21,785 nucleotides of DNA from an uncultured Parabacteroides sp. (GTDB lineage: Bacteria; Bacteroidota; Bacteroidia; Bacteroidales; Tannerellaceae). The notes under the pieces were generated by a model that worked only from the letters and a program-made list of their open reading frames with translations, made no database searches and was not told the origin of the DNA. Shown piece by piece: positions 8,733 to 16,983 of this stretch. The stretch spans positions 1-21,785 of the forward strand of contig USAD01000009.1 in NCBI GenBank assembly GCA_900552415.1. The letters are read 5' to 3'. The first letter of the stretch is position 1. Each line of letters starts with the position of its first letter. The position numbers were made by a program, and so were the translations under genes.

Positions 8733-10508
8733 TTATAATTCATTCAACAGTTGGTTCAATTCTTGTACCATCTCGGTAGGATCTTGCTGTGTTTCCACCA
8801 AGCCTTCCGGAGTGAAGCGGCCGACCACTTCATTAAGTCTCTTCAATTTGCTTTTAGCGCCTTTCGCTTCCAGTTCTTCACGGAGAATGTAAATCTTCTC
8901 GGCGTCTTGCAGGCCTTCGACCAGTCGCTCAAAGCGAATTGAACTTCGGGGACCGGGATAAATACTGTAGGTATCGCCAGCCGCCCAGGTGCGGAAGCGG
9001 GAATCCCGTAATGGATCAATGGTCCAGCTATTGACGGCCCAGCGCAGGTAGCCATCATAACCGCCAGCTACGGCATGTACGACTGTCCAAGTCGCCTCGG
9101 CGGGAGCGGAAAAGGTAAAGGTGTTCGGGAAGGCCTCGGCGCAGCAGGTGTAGACCGTGCTGATTTGTCCTTTTCGTTCGCGTTCCGCCTTTACGTCGGC
9201 AGGAAACTTGTGGCCGTACGGAATACTCAGGTAATAGAGATCTTGTTGGATCTCCTCATGATAATTACCGGCCAGCGTGATCTTGAAGTTTGGATCGGCC
9301 GCCTTGATTACCTTTATTGCCTCACGCATTGCCTCCATAGGGCGCTCGTCCATCGAGATGGCGGTCTTCTCAAACCAGCCCTTCTCTTTCAGGTGACGGG
9401 CGAAGTCTTTCAGGAACGCGCCCCAATATTCCGTATAGGCTGGTTCTCCCGGTTTGGTGTTGATAAACTGGACTCGGTTGGTCGCCTCGTCGTAATAATC
9501 GAATGAGAGTGCCCAAGGGATCATGGTGTAGCAACTGATCAACTGGTCAATACCGATCTCTTCCGTCATGAAGGTCACCCATTTATCGAAAACGGCGTAA
9601 TCGTAGTGCCACGTACCGTCGATCTTCTTGATTCGGGTTACCATGCTGTCGAAATGGTCCTCTGTCTGCCCGTTCCAGGGTTTGTGCATGATACTCGTCG
9701 TGACCGATTTCTGTCCGGCCTCCGCCAGCATACGCATGATGGGGCGCATTGCCTCAAAATGGGCGTCACTCCAGAGTGGCACCTGATAATAGCGGGCCAC
9801 GGCATAAGGATTCTGCCAAAGGTCGAGATTGAAACGCCATGCTTTGGGATCCGGAAGCTTACGGTCGATGACCTGGATGGAGTATGTCAGCTCCATGGGA
9901 TCCATATTGTCCGCTTGCACGGTCAATGTGCCTTTATATTTTCCGCTCTTGGCCTTTGCCGGGACATGTACTTTCAGCCAGATTGGCTGTGCGCTGTTCT
10001 CCACGACATCGAGTGTCTTTACGATGTCGAGCGGATCGGCTACCAGTGAGGAGTCCCATTCCGCCTTGTTCGAGCGGTCGCCGCAACCACCTTTACGATC
10101 CTTGTTCAGCTCGTCTGTCATCACGTAGCGGACAAAATGGGTCTCGATGGCTGACGCGGGAATAACGGATGAACCGTTTCGCAGGTCGCTTGCTGTTATC
10201 CGGACATTCTTGAGTGTTTGTTTGGTCCATAAGAGCGCCTGAGCGTTGATTCGTTCGTTTTTCCAGGCCTTGCCTTGCCAACGGGTATTGGTTTTCAGGT
10301 TGGGAAGATCATGCTTCGCGTAACGGGTGTCGATGCTGCCCCAACTCAATTGTGTCGTTGAAGAGAGATGCGACCAGCTTTCGGAATCGTTGCCGAGATT
10401 GGGATCCGCCAGTTCCTCGTATGCGCCTAATGGGAATTGTTCTTGCCCTTGCGCCCCGATGCCGCAGCACATGGCGCACAAGAACATGGTAAGAAATGTT
10501 TTTTTCAT
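8733..10508 (-). CDS. Secreted GH123-like glycosidase (N-terminal beta domain plus DUF4091 catalytic domain)
   Basis: This resembles family GH123, whose characterised members are beta-N-acetylgalactosaminidases using substrate-assisted catalysis with an adjacent Asp-Glu pair. From the preferred ATG at 10508 the protein has 591 residues. A hydrophobic signal peptide (about 1-20, likely cut near GAQ-GQ) is followed by a beta-rich N-terminal domain (about 60-215) and a TIM-barrel-like domain (about 225-560). The Asp-Glu pair D387-E388 in AISMDERP is the expected catalytic pair. An upstream ATG at 10550 in the same frame would put 14 extra residues before the signal peptide and is less likely. 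It is transcribed leftward with its own terminator. The substrate is inferred from the family; many members are uncharacterised. Confidence 0.85.
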   Translation of the reverse strand: MKKTFLTMFLCAMCCGIGAQGQEQFPLGAYEELADPNLGNDSESWSHLSSTTQLSWGSIDTRYAKHDLPNLKTNTRWQGKAWKNERINAQALLWTKQTLKNVRITASDLRNGSSVIPASAIETHFVRYVMTDELNKDRKGGCGDRSNKAEWDSSLVADPLDIVKTLDVVENSAQPIWLKVHVPAKAKSGKYKGTLTVQADNMDPMELTYSIQVIDRKLPDPKAWRFNLDLWQNPYAVARYYQVPLWSDAHFEAMRPIMRMLAEAGQKSVTTSIMHKPWNGQTEDHFDSMVTRIKKIDGTWHYDYAVFDKWVTFMTEEIGIDQLISCYTMIPWALSFDYYDEATNRVQFINTKPGEPAYTEYWGAFLKDFARHLKEKGWFEKTAISMDERPMEAMREAIKVIKAADPNFKITLAGNYHEEIQQDLYYLSIPYGHKFPADVKAERERKGQISTVYTCCAEAFPNTFTFSAPAEATWTVVHAVAGGYDGYLRWAVNSWTIDPLRDSRFRTWAAGDTYSIYPGPRSSIRFERLVEGLQDAEKIYILREELEAKGAKSKLKRLNEVVGRFTPEGLVETQQDPTEMVQELNQLLNEL

Positions 10509-10554
10509 GCGATTTAAGATTAATGTATGATTAATAAGATTCTTGTTCATGGCC

Positions 10555-10562
10555 TAAAGATA
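10555..10562 (-). promoter_or_regulatory. Possible -7 element of the GH123-like gene
   Basis: On the minus strand this reads TATCTTTA, one mismatch from TAnnTTTG. It lies within a small dyad GCCTA-AAGA-TAGGC. A start site just downstream would leave the ATG at 10550 without a usable leader, which supports the start at 10508. No -33 box was found. Confidence 0.35.
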
Positions 10563-10624
10563 GGCATTATTTGAATAAGGATAGTGGAACAGCGGAGGAT
10601 TTCCCGTAACTTCTGACGATCGGG

Positions 10625-11710
10625 TTAAAGAAGCCGCTTGTAATGGCAGACCAGTAATTTCCCCTGATCGTCCCTCAAGTGCATGCCGTTCCCCTCGCAG
10701 TATCGGAACATCTCGCAATCCGCGCATTCGCCTTCATGCGCCCATTTCCTGTCACGGTAAGATTGGAAACGGTTTTGCCAAACATCCCAGAAAGAGTCCT
10801 TATAGATGTTTCCCTGATGAAAGTTGGCCCGGATGCTGGGGCAGCCCGAGATGGCGCCGTCGGCCAGTACCGAGGCGACATGAATACCGGCATGACATAG
10901 GAAGAACTGGTCGCGTACCTCGTATTCGTAGTTGCCCAAAAATCCCTCGCAGCCATAACTCGTGTGGATCCGTCCCTCTTTTCGGCATTCCCGGATGAAT
11001 TCGAGCAGATGGGTAAATTGGACGTTGTCGAGCTGTAGTCCCGCATGGGTCGCCGCACGTCCAACCGGGAAGATGGTGAAAAGACGCCAGCGTCGTACGC
11101 CATTCTCGATGAGGAACTCCTTGAAGAGATTCAGGTCGCCGATGTTGTGTTGGTTCACGCAGGTGACGACATCCCATGTCACTTCCGGATAGCGGCCCAA
11201 CAGGCGGATCGCGTTGAGGGCTCGCTCAAAGCTCCTAGGGTTCCGGCGCAGCCAGTTGTGAGCCTGCTCGAAGCCGTCGAGGCTGATCGTCGCCGTGTGC
11301 ATGCCAGCCGCCACCAGTTCCTGCAGGCGTGACGCGGTCATGAGATAACCGTTCGAGACAACGCCCCAGGGAAATTCACGGCGGTTCAGCTCTTGTCCGC
11401 AGAGCGCCAGGTCATCGCGGAGCAACGCCTCGCCCCCGGTGAAGATGACCAGGAGGCGATGCGGGTTCACGTGCGGCAGGATCTCATCGATAACCCGAAG
11501 GAAATCCTCGCGTGGCATATCTTTCTGTTGACTGGAGACACGGCAGTCGCTCCCGCAATGACGGCAGGCGACATTGCACCGGAGCGTACACTCCCAAAAG
11601 AGCGTGTGCAACTTGTGTGTCTTGCTTTCGTTCCGCTTGATCAGCCGGAAAAGCTCCAGGGCGATCCGCTTGCGGAGAGTCGGGTATTTGGGGAAAGATT
11701 TTGTAGCCAT
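10625..11710 (-). CDS. Radical SAM/SPASM enzyme of the rSAM/lipoprotein system
   Basis: This is a radical S-adenosylmethionine enzyme of 361 residues. The 4Fe-4S/SAM motif is C45-x3-C49-x2-C52 (CNVACRHC), with GGE at 92-94 and ISLDG at about 142-146. The C-terminal half looks like a SPASM domain: C272-x12-G-x4-C290, then C329-x2-C332-x5-C338 and C355. The cysteine normally three residues after C338 is absent (EGNG). Such domains bind extra Fe-S clusters and usually act on peptides. The gene starts 4 nt after a small lipoprotein gene, the arrangement of the radical SAM/lipoprotein pair catalogued in Bacteroidetes (TIGR04133/TIGR04134, from memory). A modification of the lipoprotein is inferred; the reaction is unknown. 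Confidence 0.88.
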   Translation of the reverse strand: MATKSFPKYPTLRKRIALELFRLIKRNESKTHKLHTLFWECTLRCNVACRHCGSDCRVSSQQKDMPREDFLRVIDEILPHVNPHRLLVIFTGGEALLRDDLALCGQELNRREFPWGVVSNGYLMTASRLQELVAAGMHTATISLDGFEQAHNWLRRNPRSFERALNAIRLLGRYPEVTWDVVTCVNQHNIGDLNLFKEFLIENGVRRWRLFTIFPVGRAATHAGLQLDNVQFTHLLEFIRECRKEGRIHTSYGCEGFLGNYEYEVRDQFFLCHAGIHVASVLADGAISGCPSIRANFHQGNIYKDSFWDVWQNRFQSYRDRKWAHEGECADCEMFRYCEGNGMHLRDDQGKLLVCHYKRLL

Positions 11711-11714
11711 GCGT

Positions 11715-12182
11715 TTATTCTTTCTTTTCTAATTGAATATCCATTTCGCGAGTCACCTTGCCCTTGAACCAGTGTCCGTAGCTCTCTTTATATTCCGAGT
11801 CGTCGATCTCGATCTGGGTAGTCTTGTCAACAAAAAGGCCACCATTGGCCTCGCCGTCCGTGTCCTCTATAACGATCTTGAAATGGTTGGTGGGGAAGTA
11901 GCTCATCTCGATCTGGAAGTTGCCTTCCGCATCGGTCCGGGTGGTATCCCTGATCTCATCAATATCCAAGTCGCTGTTCGACGGGATAGCCTTGACACGC
12001 AAGTTGTTGATTGGCTGGTTGGAAGTGTCGAGCGCACGCCCCTTGAACTGATAGGTCGCCCACGGCGTTCCATACTCGTCTGGTGTCTCGCCGATTCCGT
12101 CGCACGAGAACCCCAGCAGGCCTAGTAAACTGCCCAAAAGGTAGTTGATCCAATTTAAGGATCGGTTGTAGAATGTTTTCAT
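11715..12182 (-). CDS. Small lipoprotein partner of the radical SAM enzyme
   Basis: This 155-residue protein has an N-terminal hydrophobic segment (about 13-25) ending in LLGFSC, with C27 as the likely lipidated cysteine. The lipobox is loose, as is common in this phylum. Directly after it comes CDGIGETPDEYGTPWATY, then a beta-sandwich domain resembling carboxypeptidase-regulatory/Cna-B folds (FKGRALDTSNQPINNLRV and TDAEGNFQ). C27 is the only cysteine, so a thioether-type modification elsewhere is unlikely. If the neighbouring enzyme acts on this protein, the PDEYGTPWA stretch next to the lipid anchor is a reasonable target (inference). It is the first gene of a two-gene leftward operon and probably sits in the outer membrane. 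Confidence 0.85.
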   Translation of the reverse strand: MKTFYNRSLNWINYLLGSLLGLLGFSCDGIGETPDEYGTPWATYQFKGRALDTSNQPINNLRVKAIPSNSDLDIDEIRDTTRTDAEGNFQIEMSYFPTNHFKIVIEDTDGEANGGLFVDKTTQIEIDDSEYKESYGHWFKGKVTREMDIQLEKKE

Positions 12183-12213
12183 AATGTATGAGTTTTATGT
12201 TTTGAAATAATGG

Positions 12214-12247
12214 AGTCAATACTTTATAATATAGACGTCTATTGACT
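12214..12247. promoter_or_regulatory. Dyad upstream of the lipoprotein/radical SAM operon
   Basis: AGTCAATA (12214-12221) is repeated inverted as TATTGACT (12240-12247), and a perfect 12-bp palindrome ATAGACGTCTAT (12231-12242) overlaps the right arm. It lies 32-65 bp before the lipoprotein start codon, where an operator would be expected. No standard -7 box was found there. Confidence 0.4.
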
Positions 12248-12369
12248 GGAAAACGCTGCATGAAACGCTCTTTTTTTATTTTTTCTCTAGGTTGGGGATA
12301 CAAGGAGAAATACAGGAGGATTTCCGATTTGTTGCGGAGGGAAAAAGCGATATTAGCGTTCCGGAATCT

Positions 12370-12453
12370 TATTCCAAGTCTTGGTTTTATTATCTCAAAC
12401 CTTGAGACAGTTATTTCAGGATTAAAGATAAGTATCTCAAGGTTTGGGATAAT
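12370..12453. repeat. Four-unit array with 21-bp period upstream of the ABC exporter
   Basis: Units begin at 12370, 12391, 12412 and 12433, exactly 21 bp apart, and each starts TATYYCA. The clearest are unit 2 (TATCTCAAACCTTGAG...) and unit 4 (TATCTCAAGGTTTGGG...). They also form a 19-bp inverted repeat with one mismatch (12389-12407 against 12435-12453). Unit 2 contains the dyad TCTCAA-ACC-TTGAGA. The array ends about 110 bp before the exporter start codon and 75 bp before its putative -7 box. The rest of the 12183-12563 gap holds the dyad at 12214-12247, a T-rich tract near 12270-12286, and no plausible gene. Confidence 0.7.
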
Positions 12454-12527
12454 CTTTGCGTGCGGTTTTATCCGGTTTCCCGTGTGGAGTTGAGGGATTA
12501 TCGTTCCTTAGGAAGCGAGGAATATGT

Positions 12528-12535
12528 TATCTTCG
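12528..12535 (+). promoter_or_regulatory. Putative -7 element of the ABC exporter gene
   Basis: TATCTTCG, followed by CGCC, is one mismatch from the TAnnTTTG box. It lies 28 bp before the start codon at 12564, a usual distance. A -33 TTG at the right spacing is not evident. Confidence 0.45.
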
Positions 12536-12563
12536 CGCCATAAATTGTAATAATCCCGTTTTT

Positions 12564-14411
12564 ATGAGAGATTTCATCCAGGTGTTGCGGCGTTTTGTGC
12601 CGCCTTACAAGCGATACATGATCTGGAACATCGTGTTCAACGTGCTTTCCGCGATTTTGAACCTGTTCTCGTTCGCTTTGATCATCCCGATTCTGCAAAT
12701 CCTGTTCAAGATCAACAAGACCGATTATGTCTATCAGGATTGGCATTTTGATTTCAGTAATTGGGAGGCCTTGAAGGGGTTGCCCGATATTTGGGTGAAT
12801 AATTTCTTCTGGTATGTTTCCGATGTGATCAACCACTACGGTGGCTCGTTTGCCTTGGTCGTCTTGGGCGTTTTCCTTATCGTGGCCACTTTCCTGAAAG
12901 TCGCGGCGATGTATATGGCTTTCTTTACGATGATCCCGATCCGGACAGGTGTCGTACGGGATATCCGCAATCAGATCAACCGGAAGATCACGCAATTGCC
13001 TTTGGGCTTCTTCTCCGAGGAGCGGAAAGGCGATATCATCGCTCGGGTCTCGGGCGACGTGAACGAGATTGAGGCCTCTATCATGAGTTCGCTGGATATG
13101 CTGTTCAAGAACCCGATCCTGATCATTATCTATCTGGTCGGAATGATCGCGATCAGCTGGCAGCTGACGCTTTTTGTCCTGATCCTATTGCCACTGGCGG
13201 GTTATGTCATGGGGCAGGTCGGCAAGAAGCTGAAACGCAAGTCGCTTGAGGGACAGCAACAATGGGGCCTGTTGATGAGCCAGATTGAGGAGACGTTGGG
13301 TGGTTTGCGTATCGTTAAGGCCTTCAATGCGGAAAAGAAGATCCAGGCTCGTTTCGAGCGGAGCAATGAGGTGTTTCGAGATATGACCAACCGGATCTAT
13401 CGCCGGCAGCAGATGGCGCATCCGATGAGTGAGTTTTTGGGTACCGTTACGATCGCGATCGTTCTTTGGTATGGTGGTACGTTGATCCTGGGTGATCACA
13501 GCCCGATCGACGCGCCGACCTTCATTTATTATCTGGTGATTTTCTACAGCATCATTAACCCCGCTAAGGATTTGAGTAAGTCGGTTTACGCGATTCAAAA
13601 GGGATTGGCCTCAATCGAGCGGGTGGATAAGATCCTGAAGGCGGAAACCAATATCCACGATCCGGAGCATCCGAAGCCCATTGCCTTGAACGATCGGATC
13701 AGCTACGAGAATGTCTGGTTCAAATACCAGAACGAGTGGATTTTGAAAGGTATCAACCTGGAGATCCCTAAAGGAAAGACCATCGCCTTGGTGGGCCAGT
13801 CCGGTTCTGGAAAGAGTACGTTGGTAGACCTGTTGCCCCGTTTTTACGACGTGAACGAGGGACGGATCGCGATCGATGGAATGGATATCCGTGAGGCGAG
13901 GCTTTGTGACCTTCGGGGTTTGATGGGAAATGTCAATCAGGAGGCGATACTTTTCAACGATACTTTCTTTAACAACATCGCTTTTGGTGTTGAGGGCGCT
14001 ACGCTCGAGCAGGTTCAGGAGGCGGCCAAGGTGGCGAACGCGCACGAGTTTATCATGGCGAGCGAGCATGGCTACGATACCAATATCGGTGATCGGGGCG
14101 GAAAGCTCTCCGGTGGTCAGCGGCAACGGATCAGTATCGCCCGGGCCATCTTGAAGAACCCGGCGATCCTGATCCTGGATGAGGCGACTTCAGCTCTTGA
14201 TACGGAGTCGGAGCGACTGGTGCAGGAGGCGCTTGAGAACCTGATGCGTAACCGGACGACGATCGTGATCGCCCATCGCCTCTCGACGATCCGCAACGCT
14301 GACGAGATCTGTGTCATGCACGAGGGAGAGATCGTTGAGCGAGGTAAGCATGAGGCGTTGCTGGCGATGGATGGTTATTATAAGCGTCTTTGTGATATGC
14401 AGAGTTTCTAG
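12564..14411 (+). CDS. MsbA-like ABC exporter (fused membrane and ATPase domains)
   Basis: This is a half-transporter of 615 residues expected to work as a homodimer in the inner membrane. The N-terminal membrane domain has about six helices (near 20-48, 93-120, 175-195, 200-217, 292-309 and 320-333). The ATPase domain has Walker A GQSGSGKST (411-419), Q-loop Q459, signature LSGGQ (515-519), Walker B ILILDE (535-540, catalytic E540), a D-loop SALD and H-loop H571. All catalytic elements are present. It resembles lipid A/multidrug exporters, but the substrate is not certain. I chose ATG 12564 because the 36 codons open upstream encode no membrane-protein-like sequence and would overlap the putative promoter. 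The GH95 gene starts 28 nt after the stop and is probably co-transcribed. Confidence 0.92.
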   Translation: MRDFIQVLRRFVPPYKRYMIWNIVFNVLSAILNLFSFALIIPILQILFKINKTDYVYQDWHFDFSNWEALKGLPDIWVNNFFWYVSDVINHYGGSFALVVLGVFLIVATFLKVAAMYMAFFTMIPIRTGVVRDIRNQINRKITQLPLGFFSEERKGDIIARVSGDVNEIEASIMSSLDMLFKNPILIIIYLVGMIAISWQLTLFVLILLPLAGYVMGQVGKKLKRKSLEGQQQWGLLMSQIEETLGGLRIVKAFNAEKKIQARFERSNEVFRDMTNRIYRRQQMAHPMSEFLGTVTIAIVLWYGGTLILGDHSPIDAPTFIYYLVIFYSIINPAKDLSKSVYAIQKGLASIERVDKILKAETNIHDPEHPKPIALNDRISYENVWFKYQNEWILKGINLEIPKGKTIALVGQSGSGKSTLVDLLPRFYDVNEGRIAIDGMDIREARLCDLRGLMGNVNQEAILFNDTFFNNIAFGVEGATLEQVQEAAKVANAHEFIMASEHGYDTNIGDRGGKLSGGQRQRISIARAILKNPAILILDEATSALDTESERLVQEALENLMRNRTTIVIAHRLSTIRNADEICVMHEGEIVERGKHEALLAMDGYYKRLCDMQSF

Positions 14412-14439
14412 AGTTATATTATAATAATATGTAATCTCG

Positions 14440-16881
14440 ATGCGAATAGGAAATTGGATTTTAGCGGGGCTTGCCGTATGGATACTGGTGGGCTGTAGCA
14501 AATTGGAGAAACGGTTGACGGTTGATGAGTCCTACTTTTTTGACCGTCCGGCACGGATTTGGGAAGAGACCTTACCTTTGGGAAATGGACGGATCGGCTT
14601 GATGCCGGATGGTGGTATTGACCGGGAGAGCTGGTTGTTGAACGAGATATCGCTCTGGTCGGGTAGTCCTCAAGTCACGGATAACCCCAGTGCCTATTAT
14701 TCGTTAGGACAGATCCGCCGTCTGTTGTTCGAGGGAAGGAACGATGAGGCCCAGAAATTGATGTACCAGACCTTTGTTTGTAAGGGAACGGGTAGTAACT
14801 ACGGCGATGGGGCGAACGCACCGTATGGAAGTTATCAATTATTTGGTTATCTGACCGCTAATTTTACCTATTCGGACAGCTCGGACTCGGTAAGGAATTA
14901 CCAGCGACGCCTGGATTTGGGTGACGCGATCGCGACAACCTCGTTTGTTAGGCGTGGTACGACCTACGAGCGTCATTCGTTTACCTCTTTCGCCGATGAT
15001 ATCGGGGTAATTCATTTGGTAGCCGATATGGATCGGATGCTCTCGTTTGATCTTGGGTTAAGTCGGCCGGAGCATGCTCATGTTTTTATTGATGGCAACG
15101 ACTTGGCGATGGATGGCCAGCTGCCGGATGGCGTGGATACGACCGCTTGCCGGGGAATGCGTTTCGCCTCTCGGGTGCGGGTATTGTTGCCTAAAGGAGG
15201 AAACTTGATGCGGTCGGACACCTCGTTGATGGTGCGCGACGCGTCGGAGGTGCTTTTGTTGGTCAGCATGGGAACGGATTATTGGGATAAGGCCGGATTT
15301 GAGTCGGAGGTGAAAGCGAAGCTCGACAAGGCAGCCACCAAGAGTTACGCGACCTTACGGCGAGAGCATCTGGAGGCTTATCGGGCCTTGTTTGGACGGG
15401 TATCGTTGGAGTTGCCTTCGTCCGGACGCGAGGAGTGGCCGATTGATCGCCGGTTAGCGGCATTTAAGGATGGAAGTGAGGATCCCTCGTTGGCGGCACT
15501 CTATTTCCAATTCGGTCGTTACCTCTTGATCTCGTCTACCCGGCCGGGTTCTTTACCGCCCAACTTGCAAGGCTTGTGGTGCAATACGATCCATACGCCC
15601 TGGAATGGTGATTATCATTTGAATATCAATTTGCAGATGAACCATTGGCCGGCAGAGGTAACGAACCTGTCAGAGTTGCATTTACCGTTGACTGACTGGA
15701 TCTTGAGTCAAGTGCCCAGTGGCGAGCGTACGGCGAAGACATTTTATAATGCCCGTGGTTGGGTGACGCATATCCTGGGCAATGTCTGGGGCTTTACAGC
15801 ACCGGGCGAGCATCCTTCCTGGGGCGCGACCAATACGTCGGCCGCCTGGTTGTGTGCCCATCTATATCAGCATTATCAGTTTACTCGTGATACCGCTTAC
15901 TTGCGGCAGGTCTATCCTGCAATGCGCGGGGCTTCGCTTTTCTTTGTTGATATGTTGACTCGTGATCCACGGACTAAATATTATGTGACGGCACCAACCA
16001 CTTCGCCCGAGAATCAGTTCCGGATGGCGAACGACAGTGTGGTAAGCGTATGCGCTGGTTCGACAATGGACAACCAAATCCTTCGGGAACTGTTCTCAAA
16101 TACGATCGAGGCCGCTCGTCTTTTGGGGCAGGATAGCGCTTTGGTGGTGGCGCTCGAGGAAAAGAGGGCTGGATTGATGCCAACAACAATTGGACCAGAC
16201 GGCCGGATCATGGAATGGTTGGAACCGTACGAGGAGGTAGAGCCGACACATCGACATGTTTCTCATCTTTACGGTCTTTATCCGGGCAATGAAATCACGG
16301 TTGACCAGACGCCCGAGCTGGCGGAAGCTGCCCGGAAGAGCTTATTAGTCCGTGGCGACCAAAGTACGGGTTGGTCGATGGCCTGGAAGATCAATTTCTG
16401 GGCACGCTTGCGGGATGGCAATCATGCCTACAAACTGTTGGCCGACCTGTTGACGCCTTGTGTTGATCCAACTACGGGTGAAAGTAAGGGAGGCGGCTCT
16501 TTCCCGAACCTCTTTTGTGGGCATCCGCCTTTCCAGATTGATGGTAATTTCGGTGGTACGGCCGGTATCGCGGAAATGTTGTTGCAGAGCCATGAAGGAG
16601 TGATTGAGATATTACCGGCTTTGCCTACAGCTTGGAGCTCCGGTAGTTTCAAAGGCTTAAAAGTTCGTGGCGGCGGCGAGGTGTCCGCTCGTTGGAAAGA
16701 TGGTGAGATTCTGGAAGTCGTTGTCCGTGCGGTTATCCCGGGAACCTTCCGGATAAAGTTACCGGATGGAAATCGGGAGTTTAGTTTACGCAAGGACTCC
16801 AAAGCGATCTCATTGCCGGTAGTCGATGGCCTTTTGTCTGTTGATTTAATGGCTGGTGAGGAATTGGTGCTGAAATATTGA
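14440..16881 (+). CDS. GH95 alpha-L-fucosidase-like lipoprotein
   Basis: GH95 enzymes remove alpha-linked fucose (mostly alpha-1,2; some act on galactose) by inversion. This 813-residue protein begins with a lipoprotein signal ending LVGC (C19), so it is probably anchored in the outer membrane. The family's N-terminal ARIWEETLPLGNGRIG motif is at 38-53. The expected catalytic residues are present: N395 and N397 in LNINLQMNHWPAEVTN, E524 in TSPENQF and D701 in QIDGNFGGTAG, aligning by motif with N421, N423, E566 and D766 of the bifidobacterial AfcA enzyme (numbers from memory). Length and domain order are full. Its close spacing after the exporter suggests shared transcription, but no functional link is obvious. 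A role in host-mucin or milk-glycan defucosylation is inferred. Confidence 0.92.
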   Translation: MRIGNWILAGLAVWILVGCSKLEKRLTVDESYFFDRPARIWEETLPLGNGRIGLMPDGGIDRESWLLNEISLWSGSPQVTDNPSAYYSLGQIRRLLFEGRNDEAQKLMYQTFVCKGTGSNYGDGANAPYGSYQLFGYLTANFTYSDSSDSVRNYQRRLDLGDAIATTSFVRRGTTYERHSFTSFADDIGVIHLVADMDRMLSFDLGLSRPEHAHVFIDGNDLAMDGQLPDGVDTTACRGMRFASRVRVLLPKGGNLMRSDTSLMVRDASEVLLLVSMGTDYWDKAGFESEVKAKLDKAATKSYATLRREHLEAYRALFGRVSLELPSSGREEWPIDRRLAAFKDGSEDPSLAALYFQFGRYLLISSTRPGSLPPNLQGLWCNTIHTPWNGDYHLNINLQMNHWPAEVTNLSELHLPLTDWILSQVPSGERTAKTFYNARGWVTHILGNVWGFTAPGEHPSWGATNTSAAWLCAHLYQHYQFTRDTAYLRQVYPAMRGASLFFVDMLTRDPRTKYYVTAPTTSPENQFRMANDSVVSVCAGSTMDNQILRELFSNTIEAARLLGQDSALVVALEEKRAGLMPTTIGPDGRIMEWLEPYEEVEPTHRHVSHLYGLYPGNEITVDQTPELAEAARKSLLVRGDQSTGWSMAWKINFWARLRDGNHAYKLLADLLTPCVDPTTGESKGGGSFPNLFCGHPPFQIDGNFGGTAGIAEMLLQSHEGVIEILPALPTAWSSGSFKGLKVRGGGEVSARWKDGEILEVVVRAVIPGTFRIKLPDGNREFSLRKDSKAISLPVVDGLLSVDLMAGEELVLKY

Positions 16882-16983
16882 GATTAGAATTACCGCATAA
16901 GTAGTCGCGGTTATATTATGTCTATAGTTTCAGTGGAGCTTTGTGGGTGAAGGAAAACACGATGTAATTCTTTTCGAAACCCA

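Noticed and set aside
8544..8738. 64-codon plus-strand frame between the two glycosidase genes
   Set aside because: It covers the GH3 promoter and the GH123 terminator hairpin and has no protein-like features.
10509..10550. Longer start for the GH123-like protein at 10550
   Set aside because: It would add 14 residues in front of a normal signal peptide, and the possible promoter box lies almost at that codon.
12242..12493. 83-codon plus-strand frame upstream of the exporter
   Set aside because: It runs through the 21-bp repeat array and T-rich DNA, with no similarity that I recognise.
12456..12563. Upstream extension of the ABC exporter to 12456
   Set aside because: The extra 36 codons have no transporter-like character and overlap the putative promoter; the ATG at 12564 starts the usual MRDFIQVLRRF-type N-terminus.
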